Assembly (NCBI RefSeq): GCF_029525575.1
Contig: NZ_JAPDIA010000002.1
Location: 1-64,000 of the forward strand
Reading direction: 5' to 3'
Source of the DNA: Cohnella rhizosphaerae
GTDB lineage: Bacteria; Bacillota; Bacilli; Paenibacillales; Paenibacillaceae
Length of the DNA stretch: 64,000 bases
This document shows positions 1 through 10,916 of the stretch, piece after piece; the stretch's first letter is position 1, and each line of letters opens with the position of its first letter. Both the position numbers and the translations under genes were made by a program. A model generated the notes under the pieces. It was not told where the DNA came from. It saw nothing but the letters and a program-made list of their open reading frames with translations, and made no database searches.

Positions 1-292
1 AGACGCGAACCTTTTTTACCACCATCTCCCCGTCCTGCCGCCTGCCACCGGCACTCATCGTGACGACGTCTTTACGATCCTGGAACGATTTTCGGACCGC
101 TCATTTACTTTGTACAGCCCGGCAAACAAACCTGATGACGCTCATTTATGGGTTCAAGCAGGAGCGGACGACCGATTGGGGACCAAATTTTCGCCTTGAG
201 CGTCATAGCGACGCATTCCGCTGATCCTATTGTTTTTCTTCGTGCAGGATAAGTTCCTCAAAGGTCTGACGGCCGGCGCGGTCAAGGGTTGA
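1..292 (+). pseudogene. 3' fragment of a CUT1 sugar ABC transporter permease (MalG-like), heavily frame-disrupted
   Basis: The last in-frame stretch reads FFFVQDKFLKGLTAGAVKG and stops at TGA 290-292. That is the conserved C-terminus of MalG/LplC-type permeases; compare VKGLTIGSVKG in the permease ending at 42243. Upstream, pieces such as SWNDF and TTDWGP, also typical of this family, appear in shifting frames, so several small indels are needed in under 250 bases. The rest of the gene lies outside the window. The indel density is higher here than anywhere else, as expected for a poorly covered contig end. It was presumably the last transporter gene before the enzyme gene that starts 65 bases downstream. 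The family call is fairly secure; whether it is a true pseudogene is not. Confidence 0.65.
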
Positions 293-357
293 GACAAGTG
301 TACGGCATGCTGGGACAGAGACGATAAGCTGACGACAAGCTAAGGAGAAATGAAACG

Positions 358-2606
358 ATGATCATCGAGCGCTCGGCCTATACGATCGAACTGGATTCGG
401 CGAACGGATCTTTGCTGGCATTTACGGATAAGCGATCCGGGAAAAAACATGATTCACGGCGGGAGCGCGGCCAGGCCGATCTTTACGCTCCGGCTGCGGG
501 ACGACGCCGGACAGGCGCTGGACGTTACGGCGCTGCAAGCGGCGTCCGTCACGCTGGAGCAGGCCTCGATATCGGCGGACGACGGCACGCAGCTCCGATT
601 TAAATATACGAAGCTGAATAACCTGGATCTGGATGCCGTCGTCGAGGTCGACCTCCCGCAAGATTCCAACTTGACCGACTGGCGCATTTCCTTCGACAAT
701 CGGACGTCATACCTCGTGGAATGGGTCGACTTCCCGGACGTCGTCGTGCCGAACGATCTCGTCGCCGCGGGCGGGACTGCCCGGATTCTGTGGCCGGCCC
801 ATGAGGGCGTGCTGATCGAGGACATCGGCAGACGAGAGAACACTTGGCTGAAATACCAGGAAACCGGCTATCCCAGCAAAGGCTGGGACGGAACCTGATC
901 CCGGCCCCGCGCCGACGCAGTTCATGGCTTATTACGATGACGACTGCGGCCTCTACGTAGGCGCGCACGATGCGAGGCACCACGTCAAATCGATCGAATT
1001 TCTTCCGTTCGACGGGGGCGTGAGGCTCCAGTATCGGATTTTCGTCGAGGGGGCCGGTCAAGGTTCCTATCGAATGAACTTTAATATGGTGCTGGGCGTC
1101 TTCCACGGCGATTGGCATCAGGCTGCCGAGCTGTACCGACGTTGGTTCGAACAGGGAAGCACGCCGCCGCGCATCGCGGACAATCCGGAGCTCCCCGCCT
1201 GGTACCGGGAATCGCCCGTCGTCGTGACGTATCCCGTGCGCGGCGTCAAGGATACGGGCAGCATGGACCCGAACGAATATTTTCCTTACGTCAATGCGAT
1301 TCCGCATCTGGAGCGGCTGTCCGAGCGCTTCGATAGCAAGGTGATGGCGCTGCTTATGCACTGGGAAGGGTCGGCCCCCTGGGCGCCGCCTTACATCTGG
1401 CCCCCTTACGGGGAGAAGAAGGCATGCGGCAGTTCGCCGACGAGCTGCACGCGCGCGGCCATCTGCTCGGTCTGTACGCGAGCGGCATCGCCTGGACGCA
1501 GAGGAGTCTGCTCGACCCCGATTACAACCGGGAAGCGGACTTCGAACGTCTGGAGCTAGAGAAGGTCATGTGCGTGTCGCCGGAGGGCGAGCTGCCGTAC
1601 TCCTTGATCTGCAACGGCGTGCAGCGCTGGGGATACGACATGTGTCCGTCAGAGCCATTTGTGACGGAGACGGTGCTCGAGGAGATCCGAGGCGTCGCGA
1701 ACAGCGGCTGCGATTACATGCAGTATTTCGACCAGAATCTGGGCGGACTGTCGTACCTGTGCTACAGCAAGGAGCACGATCATCCGCCGGGGCCCGGGCG
1801 CTGGCAGACGGAAGCGATGAAGACGTTGTTCCGCAAGATTCGGCAGGAGTGGAAGGCGATGGGCAAAGACATCGTGCTCGGCTGCGAAGCGGCAGCCGCA
1901 GAGCCCTTCCTGGGCGAGCTTCCTTTTAACGACCTGCGCTTCAACATCGGCTTGTTCACCGGCGAGCCGGTGCCTGTCTATCAGTATGTATACCACGAAT
2001 ATATCAACAACTTCATGGGCAACCAGAACTCCAGCGGCCAGAGCATCGACCTGCTCAAGTCGCCGGACAATCTGCTCTGGCGGACCGCCTATTCCTTCGT
2101 GGCGGGAGATATGCTCACGGTCGTGCTCGGACGCGGCGGGGCGATCAACTGGGATTGGGGGACGGAATGGGATTACCCGGCGCCGGATCAACAGGCGATC
2201 GGCACCCTGATCCGCAATCTTAACGCCTGGCGCATTGGCGCGGGCAAGCCGTATCTCGCGACGGGCAGGATGCTCGCGCCGGAGCGGCTGACCGGCGTGT
2301 CCGCGCAAACGATTCACATGCGGGACGGCAGCGTGCTGAAGCAGCCTTCCATTCTTACGACGAAGTGGCAATCTTCGGAGGGGCGGGTCGCGCAGTTCCT
2401 GGTGAATTACACGACGGAGCCGCAAGCGTATGATTGGCAGCAGCCGTATGGCGGGGCAATCGGCGCTTTGCTGGCTTACAAGCAGCCGGATGGCGAGGGG
2501 CTCGAGCTCGCCTCGCAAACAGAAAGAGGGATGCACCGGGGGAACGATCGAACCGTTATCCTGCATCATGCTGGCTTGGACGCCGCCGACGCAGGCGGCG
2601 GAGTGA
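358..2606 (+). CDS. DUF6259-type glycoside-hydrolase-like protein (frame broken by four indels)
   Basis: Four frame changes split one continuous protein of about 748 aa. They are AAAAAA near 441-446 (one A too many), one extra base near 880-893, GGGG near 1411 (one G too few) and GGGGG near 2543 (one too many). After correction the gene ends at TGA 2604-2606. Start ATG 358 has AAGGAG at 342-347. The N-terminal half is a beta-rich sandwich. The second half carries barrel-like segments with LLGLYASGIAW, WGYDMCPSEPF and CDYMQYFDQN, as in DUF6259 proteins of Paenibacillaceae, which resemble retaining alpha-glycosidases. There is no signal peptide, so it is probably cytoplasmic and acts on imported oligosaccharide from the upstream ABC transporter. 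Substrate is unknown. Family call is from recognition, not a search. Confidence 0.7.
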
Positions 2607-2620
2607 GCAATCGGAAATGC

Positions 2621-2650
2621 GGCGGGAGAAGGCGTCAATCGTCTCCCGCC
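2621..2650 (+). terminator. Intergenic hairpin without a U-tract
   Basis: Perfect 9-bp inverted repeat, GGCGGGAGA at 2621-2629 and TCTCCCGCC at 2642-2650, just after the corrected stop at 2606. No run of T follows, so it may stabilise or attenuate the transcript rather than terminate it. Confidence 0.4.
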
Positions 2651-2697
2651 TGCCTTAGACCGCTTTAATCCAAAATCCTAAACAAGGGGAAATGATC

Positions 2698-5600
2698 ATG
2701 AAATGGATGGTTCGCAGCGCAGTCCTGTTCTTGCTTATGATCGCGTATGTCATGCTGTTAACGCCGGGCCGGCAAGCCGCCGCTTCCGACGGGGTACCCT
2801 ATGGAACGCATACCGTGCCGGGAACCATCCAAGCGGAGGATTTTAATTCCGGCAGCATCCGCGACGCTTACTTCGCGCATGCTTCTTCTCAGGTCATTCG
2901 CGAAACCGCTTACAGAGACGTCGCGAACGTCGACCTGTATTCCGATGGAACGAATCGTTATGTCGTGAGCTCGAACGATCAGGCGGCAGGTTCGTCGACT
3001 GCCGGCTATATTAGCGAGTATTTGAAATACACGTTCACGGTCGGCGCGTCCGACGCGGGCTGGTACGACATCGTTTACAGCGCGAAGTCCGGGACCTCCG
3101 GGAAAAAAGGCAGCATAACGACCTTGATCGACAACGTGCAAAAAGGCGCGACGAACAAGATCGATTCGACCGCGCTCCAGACGTATTCGCTGCCCATGCC
3201 GGTTTATCTGGAAGCCGGAACCCACGTGCTGACGACGGAGTACAGCGGACCGGACCCGGGCACGTACGTAGACTGGATCCGCTTCGACAAGCGCGCATCC
3301 GCTCCGAGTTTTCCGGCTCCCCAGCGAATCGCGGACCTGATCGACAATAGCGAGACGGTCATTGCGAATGTCGTCGTGACGGCGGATACGACGGGCGTAT
3401 CGGATGCGGCTGGCGCCATACAGTCCGCCTTGAATCTGGCGCGTCAAATGGGCGGAGGCGTCGTGTATTTGCCAAGCGGAACGTATCGCCTGGATTCGGG
3501 CCTTAACATCCCGGCCAACGTCGTTCTTCGAGGCAATTGGGGCAATCCGCTGCAGGAAACGCCGCAAAACGGCACGATTCTTGCTGTATATTCTACAACG
3601 GAAAGCGCCGTAACGTTGTCCGGCGCGAACGCGACCGTACGCGACCTGAGCTTCTGGTATCCGAACCAGGGCGCTTATTCGGCAGGCGGCTTCGCGCCGA
3701 CGAGCTATCCGTACACCGTCTATTCCGAGGCCTCCTCGGTCAATGCCTACAGGCTTACGTTCTACAATTCGTTCCAAGGCATTTACTTCGACAAGGGCAG
3801 CGCGGTGAACATTCAGGACATCTACGGAACCTTCCTGTTCCAGGGGATTACGCTGGACGGCAATTATGAGTACTCCTACCTCACCAATCTGTTCATGGAC
3901 AGCGAGATCTGGGCGAATGCTCCTTCCGCGGTTATCAATAAACCAAGCGCCGCCCAGCGCGAACAGATCGCCGGCTACACGAACAGCTACCTCTTCGGCA
4001 TCAAGCTGTGGAAAAACGACGGCTTGACGATGTACGGCATCAGCATCAACGAGGCCAATAACGGCATCCTGATCGAGCAGGGACCGCCTTCCTCCAACGG
4101 CTCCTACGGCGCGATGGCCAAGATCAACGCGAATGTCCGGACGGATTTCGTGCGGGCGGAGGTCGGCGAGTTCATCAACACGGACAAAGTATGGCAGGCG
4201 CGTCCGTTGTTCTATGCCTTTGCGCCCGTGCGCAAACCGGCGAATGAAAGCAATCTGATCAATGTGAAAGACGCGCCTTACAACGCCAAGGGGGAATGGC
4301 GTCGCTGACGACGGTCCGGCGATCCAGAGCGCCTTGACGGCAGCGGGAATTGCGGGAGGCGGTACGGTGTTCCTGCCGCCAGGCTCGTATAAAGTATCCG
4401 GATCGCTCCAGGTGCCGACGGGCGTGGAGCTGACGGGCAGCCACGGTTACGTTCACGCCCACAACAATTTGGATACGACCGTGCTGCTCGCCTACAGCGG
4501 CAATGATACGACGGCGCCGGATTCCGCGACGGCCTTCCTGACGCTCAGCCAGGGCGCCGGAATCAAGGGCTTCAGCGTGTATTATCCGGAGCAAGGCTTC
4601 GCCGACGGCGCCGATCCGGGCGTCCCGGCCGACATCCGCTCGCGCTATCCGGTCAAGAAGTATCCGTATACCGTACGCGCCGCCGGAACGGATACCTGGG
4701 TCAAATACGTAGAGATCGAGAACGGCTACAACGGCATCGATTACGGGACGACGGCGGCGGACCGGTTCGTCGTGTCCGGAACGTGGATCAATGCCGCCAA
4801 CGTGGCGGTCAACGTGGGCGCGAATACGAACGGAGGCTGGGTCGAACAAGTCGTCGTCACCTACGGGACCTTCTTTCAGTCGAAGCATGCCAACAGTCCG
4901 CATACCTACGGCTTCGACGCGGCGAAAAATTACACGCTCGCACATACGGACGCTTTCGTCTTCGGCAACAGTACGAATGTCGCTTCGTTTGCCGCAGATT
5001 CGTTTGCCGTGAAAACGGGTCTCCATACCATAGCGCAATCGGGCGGGACTGGTCCTCAGAATCTGACGCTGTTCCTGCCTTCCGTCGATACGTCGTCCGG
5101 TCCCAACGTATTGATCGAAAAGGGCGGCAGCATCCACATGGTCGGCCTTCAGGCGGGGGTGATGCCGGGACAGCCTTACACAAAGACGGGCGCGGGCTTT
5201 ACGGGAACGATGAACATATACGATTCGCTGCTCTGGGGAGATACGACGACGACCGTCCAGCAGCTTGGCGGAACCGTTAACGTCTATGACAAGGACGAGG
5301 GCGTGTATGCTGCCGTTCCGATCACGCAGGGGAGACCGGCTACGGCCAGCGCTTCCGCGGGAAGCAACGGACCCGAACGCGCGGTCGACGGCATGCGTAC
5401 GTCCAAGTGGGCGTCCACGACAGGAACGACCCATTGGCTGGCCGTCGATCTCGGCTCGGTGCAGAGCCTCACCCGCTGGGTGGTGAAGCATGCGTCTTAC
5501 AATGGGGGAGAGTCCTGCATTCAACACGCGCGACTTCAAGCTGCAGAAGAGCGTGGACGGCGTGACCTGGACGGATCTGGAGAGCATAACCGGAAATACG

Positions 5601-6149
5601 GCCGGCTTGACCGACCGCTCGATCTCTGCGGACGCCCGGTACGTGCGTCTGTATATTACCCAGGGCACGCAGATGGGCTCGGACGGGTATGCGCGCATCT
5701 ACGATTTCGAAGTTTACGGCAGCACGAACATCAGCCTCAATCGGTGGGCTTCCGCCAATGCCTACAACCTGGCGAGCGAGACGCCGCAGAAGGCCCTGGA
5801 CGGAGACGTGAATTCGAAATGGGTCGCGATCGCGAAGACGCCGAACAACGATTATTGGCTGCAGGCGGATCTGTTCGCGCCGGTTACCGTCAAGCGTTGG
5901 GTCGTCATTCATCCGGGCGCCGTCTCGTCGAGCTATGACATTTACAATGCGCGGGCATACAAGCTTCAGGCGAGCGCGGACGGGACGATCTGGACCGACA
6001 TCGACAGCGTCGCCGGCAATGCGAGCGCCATGACCGACCGTACGATCCCGGCCGTGACGGCCAGATATTTCAGGCTCGTAATTACCGAAGGCACCCAAAG
6101 CGGATACGACGGCTATGCCCGCATTCAGGAGTTCCGGCTGTACAATTGA
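2698..6149 (+). CDS. Secreted pectate-lyase-fold protein with CBM6/35-like and two discoidin domains (two frame breaks)
   Basis: One protein of about 1149 aa is interrupted by an extra G in GGGGG near 4291 and another near 5503; removing one G at each restores KGNGVADDGPAIQS and YNGESPAFNTRDF. ATG 2698 is preferred over 2692 because AAGGGG (2684-2689) then sits 8 nt upstream. Order: signal peptide (about 1-30), CBM6/35-like domain (about 35-200), two Pectate_lyase_3-like beta-helix units (starting near AIQSALNLARQMGGGVVYLP and AIQSALTAAGIAGGGTVFLP), then two F5/8 type C (discoidin/CBM32-like) domains, each with a WTDLESI/WTDIDSV-type strand. It probably binds or cleaves an extracellular polysaccharide. 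No SLH domain is present, so it is likely released. Catalytic activity cannot be assigned from sequence alone. Confidence 0.72.
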
Positions 6150-6175
6150 CTGAAAGAATAGAGCTGCACGGACGC

Positions 6176-6230
6176 AAAAAGAAGACCGGAAGCGCAGGAA
6201 TCGAACGCTGCGCTTGCCGGTCTTCTTTTG
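6176..6230. terminator. Bidirectional intrinsic terminator between convergent genes
   Basis: Stem of about 20 bp: AAAAGAAGACCGG (6177-6189) and AGCGCAG (6191-6197) pair with CTGCGCT (6208-6214) and CCGGTCTTCTTTT (6217-6229). T-rich on one strand and A-rich on the other, so it can serve the plus gene ending at 6149 and the minus gene ending at 6244. Confidence 0.85.
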
Positions 6231-6243
6231 TCTTCCGATCGCC

Positions 6244-7395
6244 TTATTTTTTGCCGAATACCGATTGAATCGCTTCCAGATAACCCATGCCGTTCACGGT
6301 GTCCGGCTCGATATAGCTGCCTTCCGTCCATTCGTTCCAGGAGTTGATGGTCAGGATGGGCGGGACCGTATCGCTTGACGCTTCCATGAATGCCTTCGCG
6401 GCCGCGAGCGACTGGCGGAACGCTTCGGGCGTATTGCCGACAAGAATCGGCGTGAACGGATAACCGATATTGGCATGCACGTCGGATTGTACCGTACGCG
6501 GACTCGAGTCCCAGCCCATGGACACGTTGGGGTAGTAGGGGATGCCGTAATCGCCGAACTGCTTGCGGAACTTGCTCCAATCGGCTTCCGACTTCTTGGC
6601 GTATGCGGGATATTCGACGGTCGGGTACGCATCCAGCGCGATATGGTGAATCCAGACGTACGAAGTGACGCTGTCGAAACCGAGCTCCTGCACGCGTTCG
6701 CCCGGATTCTCGAGCGTACGCTCTCCCGGCAGATTCTGAATGCCCCAGACGACGGCGTTCAGATGCAGCTCGCCGAGTCCCGCGTTCCGCACCTTCGCCC
6801 GGAATCCCTCGAGCGCCGCTTTCGTCCGTTCGATGCCTCCCAAGCTTTGAATCAGGCTCATCAATTCATAGACGGAGAAGTACAGACCGCCTTCCACGCG
6901 CCAATACGACGGGTGGCCGAAGTACTTTTCGATCATATAATCGCAGGCCGCTTCGAACGCTTGCAGCGACACTTGCCCGCTGTGAAGCAGCGTATGGTCC
7001 ATGCCGCGCTTGTAAGGGAAAATGTTGATCCAGTCGTGGTTGGCCCACATCAAGGAAAATTTAAGCCGGTCGTTGTTGGACGCCTGCAGGAAGCCGTTCT
7101 CGAGCGCGCCGTTCAAAAATGCCCCGTCTTCGTACCAATACCAGTCGTAGATGAAGGCGTCGATGCCGTGGTCGGCCGCCGCGGCGATCTGCTTTTCCGC
7201 GGTCTCGGGCTTGGATTCGTCCAGATAGCCCCACAGCGGCACCTTGGGCTGCTCGTGTCCGGGGAAGCGCGGCGTCGCGCGGCGAACGAGCTCCCATTCG
7301 TTCCAGCCCGCGCCATGCGTCGCTTCGTTGCGGGGATCGACATGATAGTTCGGAAAATAATAGACGGCGACTTCCGGTTTGCGCTTGCCAGTCAT
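6244..7395 (-). CDS. GH99-like / glycosyltransferase WbsX-type domain protein
   Basis: Intact, 383 aa. It opens with VAVYYFPNYHVDPRNE and GAGWNEWELV, the usual start of the WbsX/GH99-like family, and ends with ILTINSWNEWTEGSYIEP, the family's C-terminal signature. There is no signal peptide, so a cytoplasmic location is likely. The start is set at MTGKRKP (ATG at 7395) behind GAAGGTG rather than the longer open frame. It lies about 100 bp downstream of an AraC-type regulator on the same strand, so the two are probably co-transcribed. The family is linked to glycan metabolism, either hydrolysis or transfer; which applies here cannot be told. Converges on the secreted protein ending at 6149 with a shared terminator. 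Confidence 0.8.
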   Translation of the reverse strand: MTGKRKPEVAVYYFPNYHVDPRNEATHGAGWNEWELVRRATPRFPGHEQPKVPLWGYLDESKPETAEKQIAAAADHGIDAFIYDWYWYEDGAFLNGALENGFLQASNNDRLKFSLMWANHDWINIFPYKRGMDHTLLHSGQVSLQAFEAACDYMIEKYFGHPSYWRVEGGLYFSVYELMSLIQSLGGIERTKAALEGFRAKVRNAGLGELHLNAVVWGIQNLPGERTLENPGERVQELGFDSVTSYVWIHHIALDAYPTVEYPAYAKKSEADWSKFRKQFGDYGIPYYPNVSMGWDSSPRTVQSDVHANIGYPFTPILVGNTPEAFRQSLAAAKAFMEASSDTVPPILTINSWNEWTEGSYIEPDTVNGMGYLEAIQSVFGKK

Positions 7396-7495
7396 ATACG
7401 CACCTTCGTTCCTCGAAATGTGATGTTGCCGACTCCAGTTTACGAAAAGCGGAGGGCGCGCGTATTTGGATAAAACGACGGGGTTGTTGGACGAT

Positions 7496-8432
7496 TCAAC
7501 TGAACCTGGAGCGCAGCGACTGCGCGTATTGCATCGGGGACAAGCCTTCGCAGCGCTTGAACAGCCGGCTGAAATAATGGAGGTCCGGATAACCGACTGC
7601 ATCGGCGATCTGGCCGACCGTCAGGGAGGAATGAAGCAGCAGCTCCTTGGCCTTGTCCATGCGCAGCGAGACGAGCATCTCCATCGGGGATTGGCCTGTC
7701 GCTTCCTTGAACAAGGCGCGGAACCGGCTCGGCGACAGATGCACGGATGCCGCGATGTCGCCCAGCTGCAGCTGGGAACGATAATGCTCGCGCATCCATT
7801 GCACGGCTTGTCCGATCCGTTCGCCCTGCGGATGGCGAATGCTGATCCCCGCGGGCGTCGATAGCTCCCGGACGAGCAGGGCGAGGATATGAAGCAGGTC
7901 GCCGCGCAGGCGCAGCTCCTTGCCGTATTCGCCGCCCTCGAACGTCGCATGCATGGAACGAAGCAGCGCTTCGTAGGCGCCCGGGTTAGATGTCTGGACG
8001 ACGCAGGGAAAGGCGATATCGGACAAAAAAGACGACGGGCCGCTCCGTCAGTTCGGGGTCGTCCGGTATGAACGGCGAGTGCTGGTAATCCTGGCTCAAA
8101 TAGACGTCGTCGACGGAAAAATTGTAGGCGTCCCCCATGTAGATCAAGTCGAAATGCGCGGCGAAATAGCGGAAGGTCCCGTTCGGCGGGACCGCGCAGG
8201 AATGCCGCACCATCGGCTGCAGAATGACCATATCGCCCGGACCGATGGCGTAATGGACGCCTTCGATCACATAATCGCAGCGGCCTTCGAGCACGAATTT
8301 GAACTCGTAATCGTAGATGATGCGAGGAGGCAGCCGGTAGCGATCGTCGCCGTTGATATGTTGAACGAGACGCACATAAGGCGCCAACTCCCGGAACCCG
8401 ATGCCTTGCCGCGCCTCTTTCTTCTGTTCCAT
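7496..8432 (-). CDS. AraC-family transcriptional regulator (one frame break)
   Basis: About 311 aa after removing one base from the 6-base run near 8023-8028 (plus-strand A-run); the corrected junction reads PVVFLSDIAFP. N-terminal cupin sensor (about 35-90; FKFVLEGRCDYVIEG, AIGPGDMVILQP). C-terminal double HTH (about 210-310) with LGDIAASVHLSPSRFRALF and VGQIADAVGYPDLHYFSRLF. Start ATG at 8432 has GAGGAGA 7 nt upstream. It sits upstream of the GH99-like gene on the same strand and is divergent from the secreted beta-helix gene at 8646, so both are candidate targets. Presumed sugar-responsive activator; the effector is unknown. Confidence 0.85.
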
Positions 8433-8491
8433 GGAATCGTCTCCTCGATGGCCTTTGCATCCATTTTACATCGTCCCGGGCGAAGACCGAA

Positions 8492-8523
8492 TACGGACAA
8501 CAAAAAATAGCGCCAATATCAAA
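8492..8523. promoter_or_regulatory. Palindrome in the divergent promoter region
   Basis: The 12-bp perfect palindrome TCAAAATTTTGA lies inside an outer ATAGCG/CGCTAT pair, in the 213-bp space between the AraC gene (minus) and the beta-helix gene (plus). It is a candidate operator for the adjacent AraC protein, or simply a hairpin. No direct evidence of binding. Confidence 0.35.
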
Positions 8524-8608
8524 ATTTTGACGCTATACGGCTTTGCAAGGGTGACCGATACTGAATATGCAATCGGTTTCATTTTCATCGCTTCCGTCGC
8601 ACGGCGAA

Positions 8609-8623
8609 TTGTAAGCGCATCCA
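8609..8623 (+). promoter_or_regulatory. Catabolite-responsive element (cre), predicted CcpA site
   Basis: TTGTAAGCGCATCCA fits the Bacillus cre consensus WTGNAANCGNWNNCW at every fixed position. It lies 22 bp upstream of the ATG of the secreted beta-helix gene at 8646. CcpA repression when preferred sugars are present would fit an extracellular scavenging enzyme. Confidence 0.6.
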
Positions 8624-8645
8624 ATTAAAGGCAGGAGGAAGGGAA

Positions 8646-10825
8646 ATGAAAAGAATACTTCGGTTGGCGGCATGGATGATCGCGGTGGTCGGCGGCATAA
8701 CGCTCGGGCTTGCAGCCCATGCGGAACAGGCGGATGCCGCGGTCTACTACGTGAACAACCAGAGCGGCGCCGGCTGCAGCAACGCGTCGGCAGGCACGTC
8801 GACGGCGGCGCCCTGGTGCGACTTTACCCCGGTCAACGCCCGGACGTTCGCGGCGGGAGATCAGGTGCTGCTGAGGAGCGGCGCGACCTGGACCGGACAG
8901 ACGCTGACGCTCAAGGGCAGCGGAACGGCCGCCAATCCCATCGTGTTGTCCGCTTACGGCACGGGCGCGAAGCCTGTCATTGCGCCCGGCACGACCGACG
9001 CCATCGCCGTGCTGATCGACGGTTATGCGGGATGGAAGATCGCGGGCCTGGAGCTGAAGAACGCCTGGGAGGGCATCAGGCTCCAGTACGATCATGCGTA
9101 CAACCGGGACTATATCTGGATCGAAAATATGACGATCCGCGATATGACGGCCGCATACAATAGCGCGCCGTCGACTTACAACCATACGTCCGCCGGCATC
9201 AGCGTCAAGACGATGGCCGACGCCGTGTCGCCCGCGTATACCGACAAGGTGAACGCGCCGGGCAGACTGACGGCGCTTACGAACTTAACGATCAAAAACG
9301 TGGCGTTCTACAATTGCGACGCCGCCACCTGGTTCGGGGCGCCTGTCTCCGGCTTTAATCCGAACGAGCATCTATGGACGAAGCGCGTCGTCATGGACAA
9401 TCTGACGATCGACGGAGGCGGCATGTGGGGCTTCAACGTTCTCTTCGTGGATGGGGGGGACGCTCACCAACCTGACGGCCAAAAACATCGGCGCCGTCTC
9501 CAATCCGTTCGGCTCGGCCGGCATGGTGGTCGCTTATTCCAAAAACGTGGAGGTGATCGGCGGCGAGATCGCGAACGTGGCCAGACACCCCGATCAAAAT
9601 TACGACGGCGTCGGCTTCGACTTCGAAGGCGTCGGCAAGAACATTTCGCTGCGCGGCATGAACATTCACGATACGGCCGGCGCGGGCATTTTCCACTTCA
9701 ACAATTCGAGTCTGCCGGACATCGACTCGGTCATCGAGAATAACGTCGTCAGCCATTACGGCACGAATCCGGGCAACAGCAGCGAAGGGATCCACTTTGC
9801 GGGCGGCACCGGGCTCGTAACGAACAACGTCTTCAACAACAGCCGCGGCCGCAGCACGTACGGCGGAACTTACGGCGGATTTTACTTCGCGGCGAATACG
9901 GTGAATACCGTGCCGACGACCTATGTGCCGACGGCGCCTTCCGCCTTGCCTTCCCCGGCCGGGACCGGCCTTGTCGCGTCGCAGACGCCGGGCACGCTGC
10001 GCAACGATTCGAGCGGCGAAGTCGGCTTTAAGTTCACGACCGGCGCCGGCGTTGTCAGCGTGAACGGGTTGGGACGGCGATTCACTGCTGGCAATGATAA
10101 GTCGCATACGCTCAAGCTGTATCGCGACAGCGACAAGGCGATGCTCGGCGCCTGCAGCGTCCGGACGTCCGCGGGGACGCCGGATGCGCTCGGTTATCAA
10201 TATTGCAAGCTGGCGGAGAGCGTCTCGCTTCTGCCGGGCACCGCCTACCTGCTCGTGACGACCGAGGACAACGGCGGCGATCAGTGGTACAGCGACGATA
10301 CGACGATCACGCTTGGCTTCGGGACGGTCAATGCTTCGGTCTACAACAACGGATCGGGCTGGAATACCGGGATTTCGGGCAACCGCGCCTACGGTCCCGT
10401 GACGCTGCTGTACCAAGTGAACCTGGCCTACGGCGGCACCGCTTCCGCGTCGTCGACGGATACCGCCAACGGCTATTCGGCGGCCAAGGTAAACGACGGG
10501 ACGGCCTCCACCGACTTTAACGGCTGGGCCAGCGCTTCGCCGGTTATGCCACAGTGGGTGCAAATCGACTTCGGCGCGAACCGGACCTTCGGCCGGGTGG
10601 AGCTGTTCACGACGAGCGGGTACGAGCTGCGGAACTACCAGCTTCAGGCATGGAACGGCACGTCCTGGGTCGATTGCGTCCCGGCCGTGACGGGCAATAC
10701 GCAGGCGCATCGCACGCATGCATTTACGCCCGTCACCGGCTCCAAGATCCGGGTGTACGCGACGCTCGGCGATGCCGCAAGCAGCTACGCGCGCGTCAAC
10801 GAGATCCAGGTATTCGGCAAGCTGA
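8646..10825 (+). CDS. Secreted right-handed beta-helix protein with C-terminal discoidin domain (frame broken)
   Basis: RBS AGGAGG at 8632-8637. The protein has a signal peptide (about 1-31), then AAVYYVNNQSG and a beta-helix (about 35-400) with repeated turns such as NISLRGMNIHDTAGAGIFHF, a linker domain, and an F5/8 type C domain (about 595-720). An extra G in a 7-G run at 9452-9458 breaks the frame; with 6 G it reads VDGGTLTNLTAKN. The end is uncertain. After NEIQVFGKL the current frame runs through the terminator and antisense to the response regulator as far as 11121, which is unlikely; the +1 frame meets TGA at 10823-10825, taken here as the end. It is homologous to the N-terminal part of the protein at 20169 (shared TWTGQTLTLKGSG / RWTGETLTLRGSG). 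Probably binds or cleaves polysaccharide; no SLH anchor. Confidence 0.68.
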
Positions 10826-10849
10826 CGCCGACATGCTGTCCGGATCGAC

Positions 10850-10894
10850 GAAAAAGCGGGATTCGACTCCAAATGGAGCCGATCCCGCTTTTTC
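10850..10894. terminator. Bidirectional intrinsic terminator
   Basis: GAAAAAGCGGGAT (10850-10862) pairs with ATCCCGCTTTTTC (10882-10894). The intervening bases (ACTCC/GGAGC) can extend the stem around an AAAT loop. A-rich and T-rich flanks let it act for the plus gene ending near 10825 and the minus response regulator ending at 10917. Confidence 0.85.
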
Positions 10895-10916
10895 GTCCGT
10901 CCCGGCGAGGCGGTAG

